IMG/VR virus record: IMGVR_UViG_3300032046_000149
Location: 1 to 29,901 of that record
Source of the DNA: a virus
Reading direction: 5' to 3' (one strand)
DNA length: 29,901 nt
Shown here: positions 11,808 through 19,735 of the stretch, in pieces
Layout of the letters: every line of letters starts with the position of its first letter
Numbering within the stretch: the stretch's first letter is position 1
Program-made: the position numbers and the translations under genes
Notes under the pieces: model-generated
The model's database searches: none
Seen by the model: the letters and a program-made list of their open reading frames with translations, nothing else
Told to the model about the DNA's origin: nothing

Positions 11808-12707
11808 ATGAGACACGATACCTTCAACCCATTGCGGATACTTGAAGCCGTGAAAAAGTTTGTAGTTGGATTAGGCGAAAGAGGAGAGATAGGAGACGGA
11901 AGCGACCCAGCGGCAGATGCCGCAGCAGCAGCAACAGTAGCCGCAGCAGCAGCCACAAATTGGAAAACTACTTTACCAGACGACATCAAGGCAGACCCTA
12001 TTTTTGAGAAATATAAAGAACCTGCTGATGCATTTAGGGCATTAGTTAGTGCACAAAAGTTTTTAGGCAGAGAAAAGTTGCCTGTTCCTACTGACGAAAA
12101 CGATAAGGAGGCCTACGATTTAATTTTTGAAAAGTTAGGACTTCCCAAGAGCGAGAGCGATTATCAGTTACCCACAGACTTACAAATTCCGAAAGAACTC
12201 CCACTTGACGAAGTAATGTTGGCCGACTTTAAAAAGATGGCACATCAGCATAGATTATTGCCTTCGCAAGTTTCGGGTTTATATAAATGGTATATAACGT
12301 CTATGATTGGTGCTTATAATAAGTTTGGCGAACAAAAAATAGAATTCACCAAAGAGGCCGAAACAAATTTGCGCAAGAAATGGGGTGCAGCATATCCACA
12401 AAACATCGCATTGGCCAAAAAGGTATTTGCGAACTTTGCCGACGAAAAGGCCTATGCGGAGTTTGAAAAGGGTGCAGGCAATAATCCCATTTACTTAGAA
12501 TTTTTTGCTAACATCGGAAAGGTCTTAAGCGAAGACCAAATGATTGGAAAGCCACACGGATTGACTATGGCTCCAGACGAAGCGCAAATAGAAATAAATA
12601 AGATTAAAGGCGATATGAAACATCCGTATTGGGATGCAGCACATCCTTTACATAAAGAGGCAGTCGCCAATATGGAACGCTTAATGAAGTTGGTTACAGT
12701 AGAATAG
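11808..12707 (+). CDS. Scaffold (capsid assembly) protein
   Basis: AAGGAGG precedes the ATG by 9 bases. The 299-aa product has an alanine-rich acidic low-complexity stretch (about 35-50), then NWKTTLPDDIKADP and KEPADAFRALVSAQKFLG. This is the hallmark of T7-like and related scaffold proteins, followed by long helices and an EINKIKGDMKHPYWDAAHPLH motif near the C-terminus that typically binds coat. It is located directly before the major capsid gene, as expected. The length is close to T7 gp9 (307 aa). Confidence 0.88.
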   Translation: MRHDTFNPLRILEAVKKFVVGLGERGEIGDGSDPAADAAAAATVAAAAATNWKTTLPDDIKADPIFEKYKEPADAFRALVSAQKFLGREKLPVPTDENDKEAYDLIFEKLGLPKSESDYQLPTDLQIPKELPLDEVMLADFKKMAHQHRLLPSQVSGLYKWYITSMIGAYNKFGEQKIEFTKEAETNLRKKWGAAYPQNIALAKKVFANFADEKAYAEFEKGAGNNPIYLEFFANIGKVLSEDQMIGKPHGLTMAPDEAQIEINKIKGDMKHPYWDAAHPLHKEAVANMERLMKLVTVE

Positions 12708-12709
12708 TG

Positions 12710-12840
12710 ATTGAGGGATACGGAATTTGTTCTCCCTTCAATTGCTAATTAATAATAGGATACTTTGAAGCGAGGCTTCAAACCCAAAATGAATTAACAC
12801 TATTGGCCCCCAAGCGGATACGCAATAGTGCAGGTTAATT
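12710..12840 (+). promoter_or_regulatory. Structured leader of the major capsid gene (three hairpins)
   Basis: The 173-base gap before the capsid gene holds three consecutive hairpins. H1 pairs ATTGAGGGA (12710-12718) with TCCCTTCAAT (12733-12742), one bulge. H2 is TTTGAAGC-gag-GCTTCAAA (12764-12782), perfect 8 bp. H3 pairs AATTAACACTATTG (12792-12805) with CAATAGT (12823-12829) plus GTTAATT (12834-12840), 14 bp with a GCAG bulge. GGATAC occurs three times (12716-12721, 12758-12763, 12816-12821). No U-run follows, so stabilisation, processing or attenuation of the capsid message is more likely than termination. Confidence 0.65.
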
Positions 12841-12880
12841 GTTGTGTGTTTGCTTTTTATTTTTAACAAGGAGGCCAATA

Positions 12881-13756
12881 ATGTATACCATTGATGCTGC
12901 TTTAGTAAAGCAGTTTAATACCAATGTTGAGATTTTGTCTCAACAAAAAGGCTCAAGGTTAAGAAATGCGGTTAGGCTTAAGACGGACGTTGTAGGTGAA
13001 GATACCTACATTGACCAAATAGGCAAGACCTCAGCAGTAAAAAGAACCACGCGTCACGGAGATACACCCATAGTCGACACTGAATGGCAAAGACGCAAAA
13101 TCGCGATGGTTGACTATGACTGGGCAGATTTAATCGACAAGGCTGACAAACTAAAGATGCTTGCTGACCCGACATCCGAGTATACACAAAATGCATCTTT
13201 TGCTTTAGGCCGAGCAATGGACGACGAAATTATTACCAAAGCATTTGCAACGGCGTATGTAGGCAAAGAAGGTGCTGCAATGGTAACATTCCCGGCAGCA
13301 AACGTTGTAGCAGTAGGTGCATCTGGATTAACACTCAATAAGATGTTAACAGCAAAGGAAATTCTTGACAATAATGATGTCGACCCAGATGAACCGAGAT
13401 ATTGGGCACTTGGCTCAAAGCAGATACAGGATTTGCTTAAGATTGATGAGTTTGTCAGTGCTGATTTTAATACCGTAAGGGCATTGGTTGCTGGAGCACG
13501 TTTACCATTTGCTTTTATGGGTTTTATCTTTATTCCTGTTTCTAATACTCTTCTTGACGTCGATTCTAATAGTTATCGCAGAAATATTGTTTGGGCAAAG
13601 AACGGATTGGGTCTTGCAATTGCGCAAGATATTAAAACCGCAATTACTGAAAGAGCCGATAAAAATTATGCAATCCAAGTGTATGCTACAATCGGCGTCG
13701 GTGCATCGAGAATAGATGAAGATAAGTGCGTCGAAGTAAAATGTAGCGAAAGTTAA
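12881..13756 (+). CDS. Major capsid protein
   Basis: The ATG at 12881 follows a strong AAGGAGG (12868-12874); an earlier in-frame start would add a spurious hydrophobic stretch. The 291-aa product has an acidic/polar N-terminus and the QQKGSRLRNAVRLKTDVVGE block typical of HK97-fold phage coats in this podovirus group. It also has a central variable part and a C-terminal NYAIQVYATIGVGASRIDED, the usual end of such coats. Position after scaffold supports the call. The stop overlaps a 14-bp palindrome, TTAATTATAATTAA (13753-13766), of unknown meaning. Confidence 0.9.
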   Translation: MYTIDAALVKQFNTNVEILSQQKGSRLRNAVRLKTDVVGEDTYIDQIGKTSAVKRTTRHGDTPIVDTEWQRRKIAMVDYDWADLIDKADKLKMLADPTSEYTQNASFALGRAMDDEIITKAFATAYVGKEGAAMVTFPAANVVAVGASGLTLNKMLTAKEILDNNDVDPDEPRYWALGSKQIQDLLKIDEFVSADFNTVRALVAGARLPFAFMGFIFIPVSNTLLDVDSNSYRRNIVWAKNGLGLAIAQDIKTAITERADKNYAIQVYATIGVGASRIDEDKCVEVKCSES

Positions 13757-13783
13757 TTATAATTAAATAAGGAGGTTAATGCT

Positions 13784-14233
13784 ATGGCTACAGTAAAAGG
13801 TGTTAATAGGACGCTTGCTGATACTCCAGAGGGTTCAAATATTATGGACCCGGGAGTTCAGAAGGGTAAGTTAAGGGTAATAATGGACACCTATGAGGCG
13901 GTTGCAATTGCTTCAGGCACCATCATTGAGGTGGGCGAATATCTGCCTAAGGGCGCAAGAGTAGTTGAGGTTGCTTTGATGGCTGATGCATTGGGTAGTG
14001 GCGTAACTTTAATAGTCGGAGATTACGAAGACGACAATAGATACATTGAGGCATCGAGCACTTGGAATTCCGCTAATCAAATTCAACGCCTAAATGCTAT
14101 CGCTGGCAGACAATATGAAATGGACGAGACGACTCCAGGTGCAACCTCTACCGATAGACAGATTATTATTACAACTGGTGGTGCTGCTGCTACAGGAACT
14201 ATCAAATTAGAAGTAACCTACGTTCAGGAGTAA
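13784..14233 (+). CDS. Putative head decoration or stabilising protein
   Basis: ATG follows AAGGAGG at 8 bases. The 149-aa product is beta-rich, with VKGVNRTLADTPEGSNIMDP at the start, a central GEYLPKGARVVEVALMADAL and a C-terminal GTIKLEVTYVQE. It has no signal peptide, unlike the next gene. The location right after the coat gene and the strand-rich pattern suggest a protein that binds the capsid lattice. The role is inferred from position; a terminator follows 8 bases after its stop. Confidence 0.65.
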   Translation: MATVKGVNRTLADTPEGSNIMDPGVQKGKLRVIMDTYEAVAIASGTIIEVGEYLPKGARVVEVALMADALGSGVTLIVGDYEDDNRYIEASSTWNSANQIQRLNAIAGRQYEMDETTPGATSTDRQIIITTGGAAATGTIKLEVTYVQE

Positions 14234-14241
14234 AAATAATT

Positions 14242-14265
14242 GGGCGGTAACCATTCCGCCCTTTT
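14242..14265 (+). terminator. Intrinsic terminator after the head genes
   Basis: GGGCGG (14242-14247) pairs with CCGCCC (14256-14261) around an 8-base loop and is followed by TTTT. It separates the coat/decoration pair from the signal-peptide gene and would raise coat expression relative to downstream genes. Confidence 0.65.
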
Positions 14266-14287
14266 ATCTTACACAAGGAGGAAAATA

Positions 14288-14680
14288 ATGGTTAAACTGA
14301 AAAGGATTTTATTGGTTTTGTTGGCGATAATATTTCTGGCAGGCGTAACCCCGGTCTTTGCTCAGGCAAGATACGGAATAAGAAGCAAAAGAATTAGTGC
14401 TTCTACGGATGGAACAGTTAGTGCTTTGGGTGCAAACACTTGGGTATATGGAATAAAAATATATGCCACAAGCACAAGTGCAAGATTGGGCATATATGAT
14501 GTAGATACCCAAGCAGAATTATCCAGTTCTGACACCGAGGCGTTCGACGAAATTGGCGAAGCCACTCAATATGAATCTACGGAAAGCTGGTATGCAAAGC
14601 CGACACTTTTTACTCAAGGAGTTAGTGCTTTGTGCACTAACGGCGTAGGATTCGTTTATTACGGCCCAGAACCAGAATAA
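14288..14680 (+). CDS. Secreted hypothetical protein with Sec signal peptide
   Basis: AAGGAGG lies 8 bases before the ATG. Residues 1-27 are a textbook signal peptide (MVKLKR, hydrophobic LLVLLAIIFLAGV, then PVFAQA with an A-x-A site). The mature ~103 residues are beta-rich (KIYATSTSARLGIYDVD, and SALCTNGVGFVYYG) and end in acidic GPEPE. No family is recognised. It lies between the decoration and O-antigen ligase genes, an unusual place for an exported protein. It may act at the host surface together with the ligase-like protein. Confidence 0.75.
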   Translation: MVKLKRILLVLLAIIFLAGVTPVFAQARYGIRSKRISASTDGTVSALGANTWVYGIKIYATSTSARLGIYDVDTQAELSSSDTEAFDEIGEATQYESTESWYAKPTLFTQGVSALCTNGVGFVYYGPEPE

Positions 14681-14689
14681 AAGTTGATA

Positions 14690-14711
14690 GGGCGAGGAGA
14701 AATCCTCGCCC
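14690..14711 (+). terminator. Stable GAAA-tetraloop hairpin before the ligase gene
   Basis: GGGCGAGGA-gaaa-TCCTCGCCC is a perfect 9-bp stem with a GNRA loop, flanked by AAGTT/AACTT. There is no proper T-run after it, so termination would be weak. The hairpin ends 7 bases before the ATG of the ligase gene. The only nearby ribosome-binding-like AGGAG (14695-14699) is locked in its 5' arm and loop, so it may repress translation. Confidence 0.55.
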
Positions 14712-14718
14712 TTAACTT

Positions 14719-15834
14719 ATGGATAGACAAAAAGTATTTAATTTAGCATTAAAGATATTTTTATTCTTGTCGCCAATTTTTTTCTTTAAACAGTTTCAGT
14801 TAAGTCTTGCCAGAGGATTATTTTTTATTCTTGGAACTTTCGTATTGTTCGGAATAAGTTTATCCTTAGAACCAAAACGCAAGTTTTCAAATATCTGGCT
14901 ATCTTTATTTTTATTGTTGGCACTCATAAGAATATTCTTCAATAATGATTTTGGTAATCCGCAGGCAGAGTGGTTTAATTTTTGGATGTCTTGCGCTAAT
15001 TTTATTTATGTATTCTGCGGAGTCCTGCTTTTCTATGTCGTCTATTGCTATGCGGATGAGTCAAAAGAATATCTTAAATCGATAGTCTGGGTTTGTGCAA
15101 TCAATTCTTTGTTAACCTTTGCGCAAATATTCAAGGGCGACTTTATGTGGCAGCATACTTTAAGCATCTGTGGATTTATGGAAAATTCCTCTCAGTTAGG
15201 TCAATACTCTGCAATGAGCCTGCCAATATTATCATATATAAATCCTTTTTTGGCGGGCTTGGCCTTATTTACCCTGATTGCCTCAAGGTCGGTCAGTCCC
15301 ATTCTGGCAAGTGTTGTGGGAGTGGCATTTCTGGGCAGTTTTAAAGGCATTAGAGTGAGGATTAAGGCAGGGATAGGGATATTGCTTGTCCTGATAGGAT
15401 TATTGAATTTTGGGTATATTTCTCGTAAATTTCAATGTCGGCCTGTAATGTGGCAGAAAACCTTAAAAGTTGCCTTGCAGAAACCCTATCTGGGTTGGGG
15501 ATATGGAAGCTTTAAAGAAAAAGTTACGAAAGTTAAGGCGATTGGTTCTTTGGGAGGAATGGAGTATTCGCGACCGCACAATGATTACTTGCACACAGCA
15601 CAGGAATTGGGATTTCCAATTGTAATAGTGGCAGGATTATTTTTTGTTGGGCTTTATAAGAAATTCAAATTAGCAAGTAAGAACGAATTAACTTTATGTT
15701 TGGCGACTTCAATAATTGTAGTTTTGGTGAATATGAACGGACAAACTTTAATTAGATACGCAAGCGTTGCAGGAACTTTTATAATTTTATTGGCATTATT
15801 TTGCAAGGAGGTGGATGATGCCAGAAGCATTTGA
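14719..15834 (+). CDS. O-antigen ligase/polymerase-like membrane protein
   Basis: The 371-aa product has about ten hydrophobic segments and the WaaL/Wzy-type periplasmic loop near residues 235-300. This includes RPVMWQKTLKVALQKPYLGW, then GYGSFKEK and RPHNDYLHTAQELGFP, where the H-N-D-Y-L motif and Arg residues are characteristic of the ligase/polymerase superfamily. Family members join or polymerise O-antigen on the outer leaflet of the inner membrane. Phages use such enzymes to alter host lipopolysaccharide and block superinfection, but the donor and acceptor here are unknown. The length is slightly short but both ends look intact. There is no free ribosome binding site; its end overlaps the next gene by 17 bases. 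Confidence 0.85.
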   Translation: MDRQKVFNLALKIFLFLSPIFFFKQFQLSLARGLFFILGTFVLFGISLSLEPKRKFSNIWLSLFLLLALIRIFFNNDFGNPQAEWFNFWMSCANFIYVFCGVLLFYVVYCYADESKEYLKSIVWVCAINSLLTFAQIFKGDFMWQHTLSICGFMENSSQLGQYSAMSLPILSYINPFLAGLALFTLIASRSVSPILASVVGVAFLGSFKGIRVRIKAGIGILLVLIGLLNFGYISRKFQCRPVMWQKTLKVALQKPYLGWGYGSFKEKVTKVKAIGSLGGMEYSRPHNDYLHTAQELGFPIVIVAGLFFVGLYKKFKLASKNELTLCLATSIIVVLVNMNGQTLIRYASVAGTFIILLALFCKEVDDARSI

Positions 15835-15979
15835 AAGATGTGTGCAACAAAAAGGTAGGGTCAGAACAATCTCTGGCCCAAATAAAATGTTTGGCTTGGA
15901 AAAAGGACAGTATAAGCATATATGTTTTCTGAATGGAAAAGGGCATCCAGGCGAAACTAAAACTAAAGAAGGCAAATAA
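15818..15979 (+). CDS. Conserved 53-aa phage protein
   Basis: AAGGAGG (15805-15811) precedes the second ATG of ATGATG by 6 bases, so 15818 is chosen. The product reads MPEAFERCVQQKGRVRTISG, then KGQYKHICFLNGKGHPGETK, like a small phage family I have seen repeatedly beside structural genes. That family has a Cys at position 7 and a C-terminal CYLNGK...GE pattern. The function is unknown. It ends one base before the tail tubular protein gene. Confidence 0.7.
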   Translation: MPEAFERCVQQKGRVRTISGPNKMFGLEKGQYKHICFLNGKGHPGETKTKEGK

Positions 15980-15980
15980 A

Positions 15981-16586
15981 ATGGCTAATACAAAAACGAG
16001 TATTTGTAATCAGGCCTTAAGATTATTGGGCGCAACAAGAATTACCGACATAACTGATGCAGTCGAACAGGCAAGGATATTAAATGATGTCTATGATGCC
16101 ATTTTAGATGAAGTCTTGGTAGGACATCCTTGGAATTTTGCAATTAAAAGAATTGATTTGGGTGCCGAATTAGACGAAACTCCTGAATTCGGCTATACCC
16201 ACGCTTTTCAACTTCCTGGTGATTGCCTACGAATAGTTAAAATGGAGGATGATGACGCCATATTTGTTCGTGAGTCAGACCAATTGTTAACTGATGAGGA
16301 AGTTGCCAAAATACAATACATCGCAAGGATTACTGATGCAACCCTATATACTCCATTTTTCGTTAGCGTCTTAGCGGCAAGATTAGCGTCAGAAATTGCC
16401 TATCCCATAACCAATTCAGCAACTGCTTCAGAAAGTATGTATAAATTATACCTTTCGAAATTAAGAACCGCTAAATCTGTAGATGCTCAAGAAGGTTCAG
16501 GACAAAAATTGGAGAATTTAAGTTGGGAAGAAGCAAGAGGTGGCGGAGGGTCGTCGAATCCGTCAGCTACACCAACTCCACTATAA
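15981..16586 (+). CDS. Tail tubular protein A (gp11-like)
   Basis: The ATG at 15981 gives MANTKTSICNQALRLLGATR, the usual start of the gp11-like adaptor family. Alternatives further upstream lie inside the previous gene. The 201-aa product is mostly helical, with HPWNFAIKRIDL and the TPFFVSVLAARLASEIAYP helix of the family, then a flexible Gly/Ser/Pro end (GGGGSSNPSATPTPL). T7 gp11 (196 aa) forms the ring between the portal and the nozzle. It is followed immediately by its usual partner. Confidence 0.92.
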   Translation: MANTKTSICNQALRLLGATRITDITDAVEQARILNDVYDAILDEVLVGHPWNFAIKRIDLGAELDETPEFGYTHAFQLPGDCLRIVKMEDDDAIFVRESDQLLTDEEVAKIQYIARITDATLYTPFFVSVLAARLASEIAYPITNSATASESMYKLYLSKLRTAKSVDAQEGSGQKLENLSWEEARGGGGSSNPSATPTPL

Positions 16587-18599
16587 ATGCCTAAAGTTAC
16601 TCCTATAATTACAAACTTTACAGCAGGCGAATTAAGTCCCTTGTTGGATGGCAGAGTAGACATTAATAAATATTATAGTGGTTGCAAGACTCTTGAAAAT
16701 TTTATCATTCTTCCTTATGGTGGCATTAAGCGTCGTCCTGGGACTTATTATGTAGGCTCCACAAAATTGAATGCAGTAGCCCGCCTCGTTTCATTTCAAT
16801 TTTCAACTGAACAAGCATATATATTAGAATTTACAGAAGGATTTATTAGATTTTATATGGACGGGGGAATAATACTTGAGGACGATAACGTAACTGTATA
16901 CGAATTAGACACCGATGCAGAAAATGGCATTACCTATTTGGAAGAAGATTTATTTGATTTGCAATTTGCTCAAGATGCCGATACGATGTGGATTGTCCAT
17001 CCTTCATATAAACCACAAAAGCTAACTCGCACAGGCGCAGCTCATAATCTTTGGGAATTAAACGATTATGCTCCTACTGGCGACCCCTTTACTACTGCAG
17101 ACAATTATCCTTCCTGCGTAAGCATTTACGAACAAAGAATATTTTTTGCCAATACTAATACTGACCCGCAAAAAGTCTGGGCTTCTAAATCGGGCGATTA
17201 CGAAAATATGACAATAAATACGGGTGACGATGATGCATTGAGTTATACGCTCGGTTCAGAGCAAGTCAATGCTATTAGATGGCTTTCGTCAGGTAGAGTT
17301 TTGGGTATGGGGACATTGGGCGGCGTATTTAGTTTAAGTTCTGGTTCTGATGAATTGCCTATAACTCCTACAACTGTAGTCGTCAAAAGAGAAACTTCTT
17401 ATGGTGCATTGGGAGTTATGCCTAAAAAAATAGGTAACCAAGTTTATTATGTGCAAAGGAATGGTAAGACAATAAGAGAATTTGGTTATAGTTATGATTT
17501 AGACGAATATACTGCTTTTGATGCAACGTTATTGGCCGAACATATCACTGGTAACGAAATTATAGATATGGATTATCAGCAGTCGCCCTACAATATGCTT
17601 TGGTGTGTGCGTTCTGATGGCGAAATTGCCGTATTGACAAGACAAATAGACCAAGAAGTAATTGCTTGGTCAAGAATAGTAACTGACGGAAGCTTTGAAA
17701 GCGTTGCAGTTATTCCTGGCGATGGTGGAGACGACGAAGTATGGGTTGTAGTAAATAGAACCATTGAGAATGCCGCTGTGCGCTATGTAGAATATTTTAA
17801 ACCAATGGATTTTGGCGATGAACAAGAAGACGCTTTCTTTGTGGATTGCGGACTTAGTTATGATACTGCCAAAACCATTACGAATATAACTAAGGCAAAC
17901 CCAGGAGTTGTAACTGCAGTTGCACACGGATTTTCTGATGGCAACATTGTAATTATTAGGGGTATCGTAGGAATGACAGAAGTAAATCGAGTTAAATTCA
18001 AAGTTATAGTTACTGGTTATAGCGTCGATACATTCGCGCTCACCGACCCGGATACCGATGAGAATATCGATACTTCTGATTATGGAGAATATGAGTCTGA
18101 CGGAGAGGCAAGAAAGTGTTTGACATCAGGATTTAGTTTAGACCATTTAGAAGACAAGGAAGTCGCCTTGTTAGTCGATGGCGCGGTTAGTCCAAGCAAG
18201 ACTGTGTCTGCTGGAGATTTTACAATATTAGACCCGGTAACTGGAGGTGGAGAAATACACGCAGGACTTCCATATATAAGCACAATAAAGACGATGCGAA
18301 TTGAGGCAGGTTCAGTTCAAGGGACAGCTCAAACAAAGTTAAAAAGAATACACAAGGTATTTGTTAGGGTTCACGAGAGCGTTGGTATGTATGTTGGAAA
18401 TATAAATGAACAGGATGAGATTTCTTTTAGAGAAGCCGATGACGATATGGATAAACCTATTCCATTGAAGTCAGGAGATTACGAAGTAATGATGCCAAGT
18501 TTATGGGATAGAGATGGCCATATTATAATTACACAAGAAGACCCATTGCCTTTAAACATATTAGCAATAACAGTATATTTGGCTGTAAGCGACATATAA
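16587..18599 (+). CDS. Tail tubular protein B / nozzle (gp12-like)
   Basis: The 670-aa product begins ITNFTAGELSPLLDGRVDIN, then ENFIILPYGGIKRRPGTYYV, which is diagnostic of the nozzle family in podoviruses. It is strand-rich throughout (a beta-propeller and platform in T7 gp12, 794 aa). Residues around 430-520 include ITNITKANPGVVTAVAHGFS, then GMTEVN and Y(S)VDTFALTD, resembling the ubiquitin-activating-enzyme-like repeat found in phage tail proteins. It forms the distal tail tube. It shares its last base with the next ATG (TAATG). Confidence 0.93.
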   Translation: MPKVTPIITNFTAGELSPLLDGRVDINKYYSGCKTLENFIILPYGGIKRRPGTYYVGSTKLNAVARLVSFQFSTEQAYILEFTEGFIRFYMDGGIILEDDNVTVYELDTDAENGITYLEEDLFDLQFAQDADTMWIVHPSYKPQKLTRTGAAHNLWELNDYAPTGDPFTTADNYPSCVSIYEQRIFFANTNTDPQKVWASKSGDYENMTINTGDDDALSYTLGSEQVNAIRWLSSGRVLGMGTLGGVFSLSSGSDELPITPTTVVVKRETSYGALGVMPKKIGNQVYYVQRNGKTIREFGYSYDLDEYTAFDATLLAEHITGNEIIDMDYQQSPYNMLWCVRSDGEIAVLTRQIDQEVIAWSRIVTDGSFESVAVIPGDGGDDEVWVVVNRTIENAAVRYVEYFKPMDFGDEQEDAFFVDCGLSYDTAKTITNITKANPGVVTAVAHGFSDGNIVIIRGIVGMTEVNRVKFKVIVTGYSVDTFALTDPDTDENIDTSDYGEYESDGEARKCLTSGFSLDHLEDKEVALLVDGAVSPSKTVSAGDFTILDPVTGGGEIHAGLPYISTIKTMRIEAGSVQGTAQTKLKRIHKVFVRVHESVGMYVGNINEQDEISFREADDDMDKPIPLKSGDYEVMMPSLWDRDGHIIITQEDPLPLNILAITVYLAVSDI

Positions 18600-19021
18600 T
18601 GGAATTAAATATAGTGCCTTTTGATAAAGAACTATTAAAAGATTTTGTATATAATGGAATAGAACGAAAACTATCTGGGATACAGATATGTTCGATGGCT
18701 GAATTTTATAATAGATTAGGAGAAAGTTATATTGGGATTATTGACGAAAAGGTATTAGGAGTCGGTGGAATATATCCTCTATGGGAAGGGGCGGGAAGTG
18801 TTTGGCTATTTCTTAATCAGGAGGCAAGGGATTACAAAAAAAGTGTCTTTAAAGCACTACTTGAATATATGAATATGCTAATTAAGAAATATGAAATAAA
18901 AACTTTAATCGTAGAATGTATTGACGATGCCTTGGAAGCGCATCGGCTTGTTCAACATTTGGGTTTTATAAAAAATAAAGAAATAAAGACAGCTGTATAT
19001 CTTAAAAAAGTAGGAGAATAA
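18599..19021 (+). CDS. GNAT-like internal virion protein (gp13 counterpart)
   Basis: The 140-aa product has the acetyltransferase-like order: an N-terminal helix pair, then SYIGIIDEKVLGVGGIYPLW (strands 2-4), VWLFLNQEA, KYEIKTLIVECI, and the terminal AHRLVQHLGFIKNKE segment typical of GNAT folds. The usual Q/R-x-x-G-x-G/A acetyl-CoA loop is not clear, so catalysis is doubtful. T7 gp13 (138 aa) sits at the same place, between nozzle and gp14, and GNAT-like proteins at this position are common in related phages. It is probably virion-associated or an assembly factor. Confidence 0.75.
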   Translation: MELNIVPFDKELLKDFVYNGIERKLSGIQICSMAEFYNRLGESYIGIIDEKVLGVGGIYPLWEGAGSVWLFLNQEARDYKKSVFKALLEYMNMLIKKYEIKTLIVECIDDALEAHRLVQHLGFIKNKEIKTAVYLKKVGE

Positions 19022-19726
19022 ATGTTTAAACAAAAACATTGGTTACAAGACTATCCTCAATTAAATAAAAATCTTCATTGGCACTTTAAAGATACGAGGA
19101 AAATTTCGGAGTTTATTTATAGTAGTAAAAGGGGCGACCCTGTTACAATGATGATAGTAATGACAGCAGCAGCAACGGCAGTTACAACTGTTAGTCAAAT
19201 AAGGGAAGGCCAGCAGATGGCTGCTGCCGAAAAATATTCTGCTCGAGTTGCCGAAGCCCAAGCAGGTGTAATCAAAACTTCTGCTGCATTTGAAAGTGAA
19301 ACACTACGAAAGCAAAGCGAAATTGAGCAAGCGAAAGTTGCTAGAGAAAAAGCAAAGATGACTTCTGCACAGAGAGCGACATATGCAAAGGCAGGAGTAA
19401 GAATAGAGGAAGGAACTCCATTAGAAGTAATGGCCGATACAGCTGCGCAGTATGAATTGGATTTGGCTGCTGGGCGTTATAACCTTGCTACAGGATTAGA
19501 AACTATAAGGTATGGAGCAGAAACCAAGCAGGCACAACTTGCCGCAGAGGCGGAATATAGAAGACAATTAGCTAAAAGTTATAAAACTGCTTCATATCTT
19601 AAGGCAGGAAGCACGCTCTTAACGGGTATGTCGAGTATGTCGAGTATGTCGAGTATGTATGGGGGAACAACGTCCAAAACAACCTCAGTGCCATCCAGTT
19701 ATGGTCCTTCAAATTTAGCAGGATAG
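19022..19726 (+). CDS. Internal virion protein B (gp14-like)
   Basis: The 234-aa product has, after an atypical basic/aromatic N-terminal 40 residues, an alanine-rich segment MMIVMTAAATAVTTVSQIRE. This is followed by a long helical region (AEKYSARVAEAQAGVIKTSA, then KSYKTASYLKAG), as in T7 gp14 and relatives that form the outer-membrane part of the ejection channel. GTG 19139 or the ATGs at 19148 and 19151 could be alternative starts that would remove the odd extension. Near the C-terminus, three copies of the 9-bp unit ATGTCGAGT (19628-19654) encode Met-Ser-Ser repeats. Genes on both sides match gp13 and gp15 positions. Confidence 0.8.
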   Translation: MFKQKHWLQDYPQLNKNLHWHFKDTRKISEFIYSSKRGDPVTMMIVMTAAATAVTTVSQIREGQQMAAAEKYSARVAEAQAGVIKTSAAFESETLRKQSEIEQAKVAREKAKMTSAQRATYAKAGVRIEEGTPLEVMADTAAQYELDLAAGRYNLATGLETIRYGAETKQAQLAAEAEYRRQLAKSYKTASYLKAGSTLLTGMSSMSSMSSMYGGTTSKTTSVPSSYGPSNLAG

Positions 19727-19735
19727 GAGAATAAG

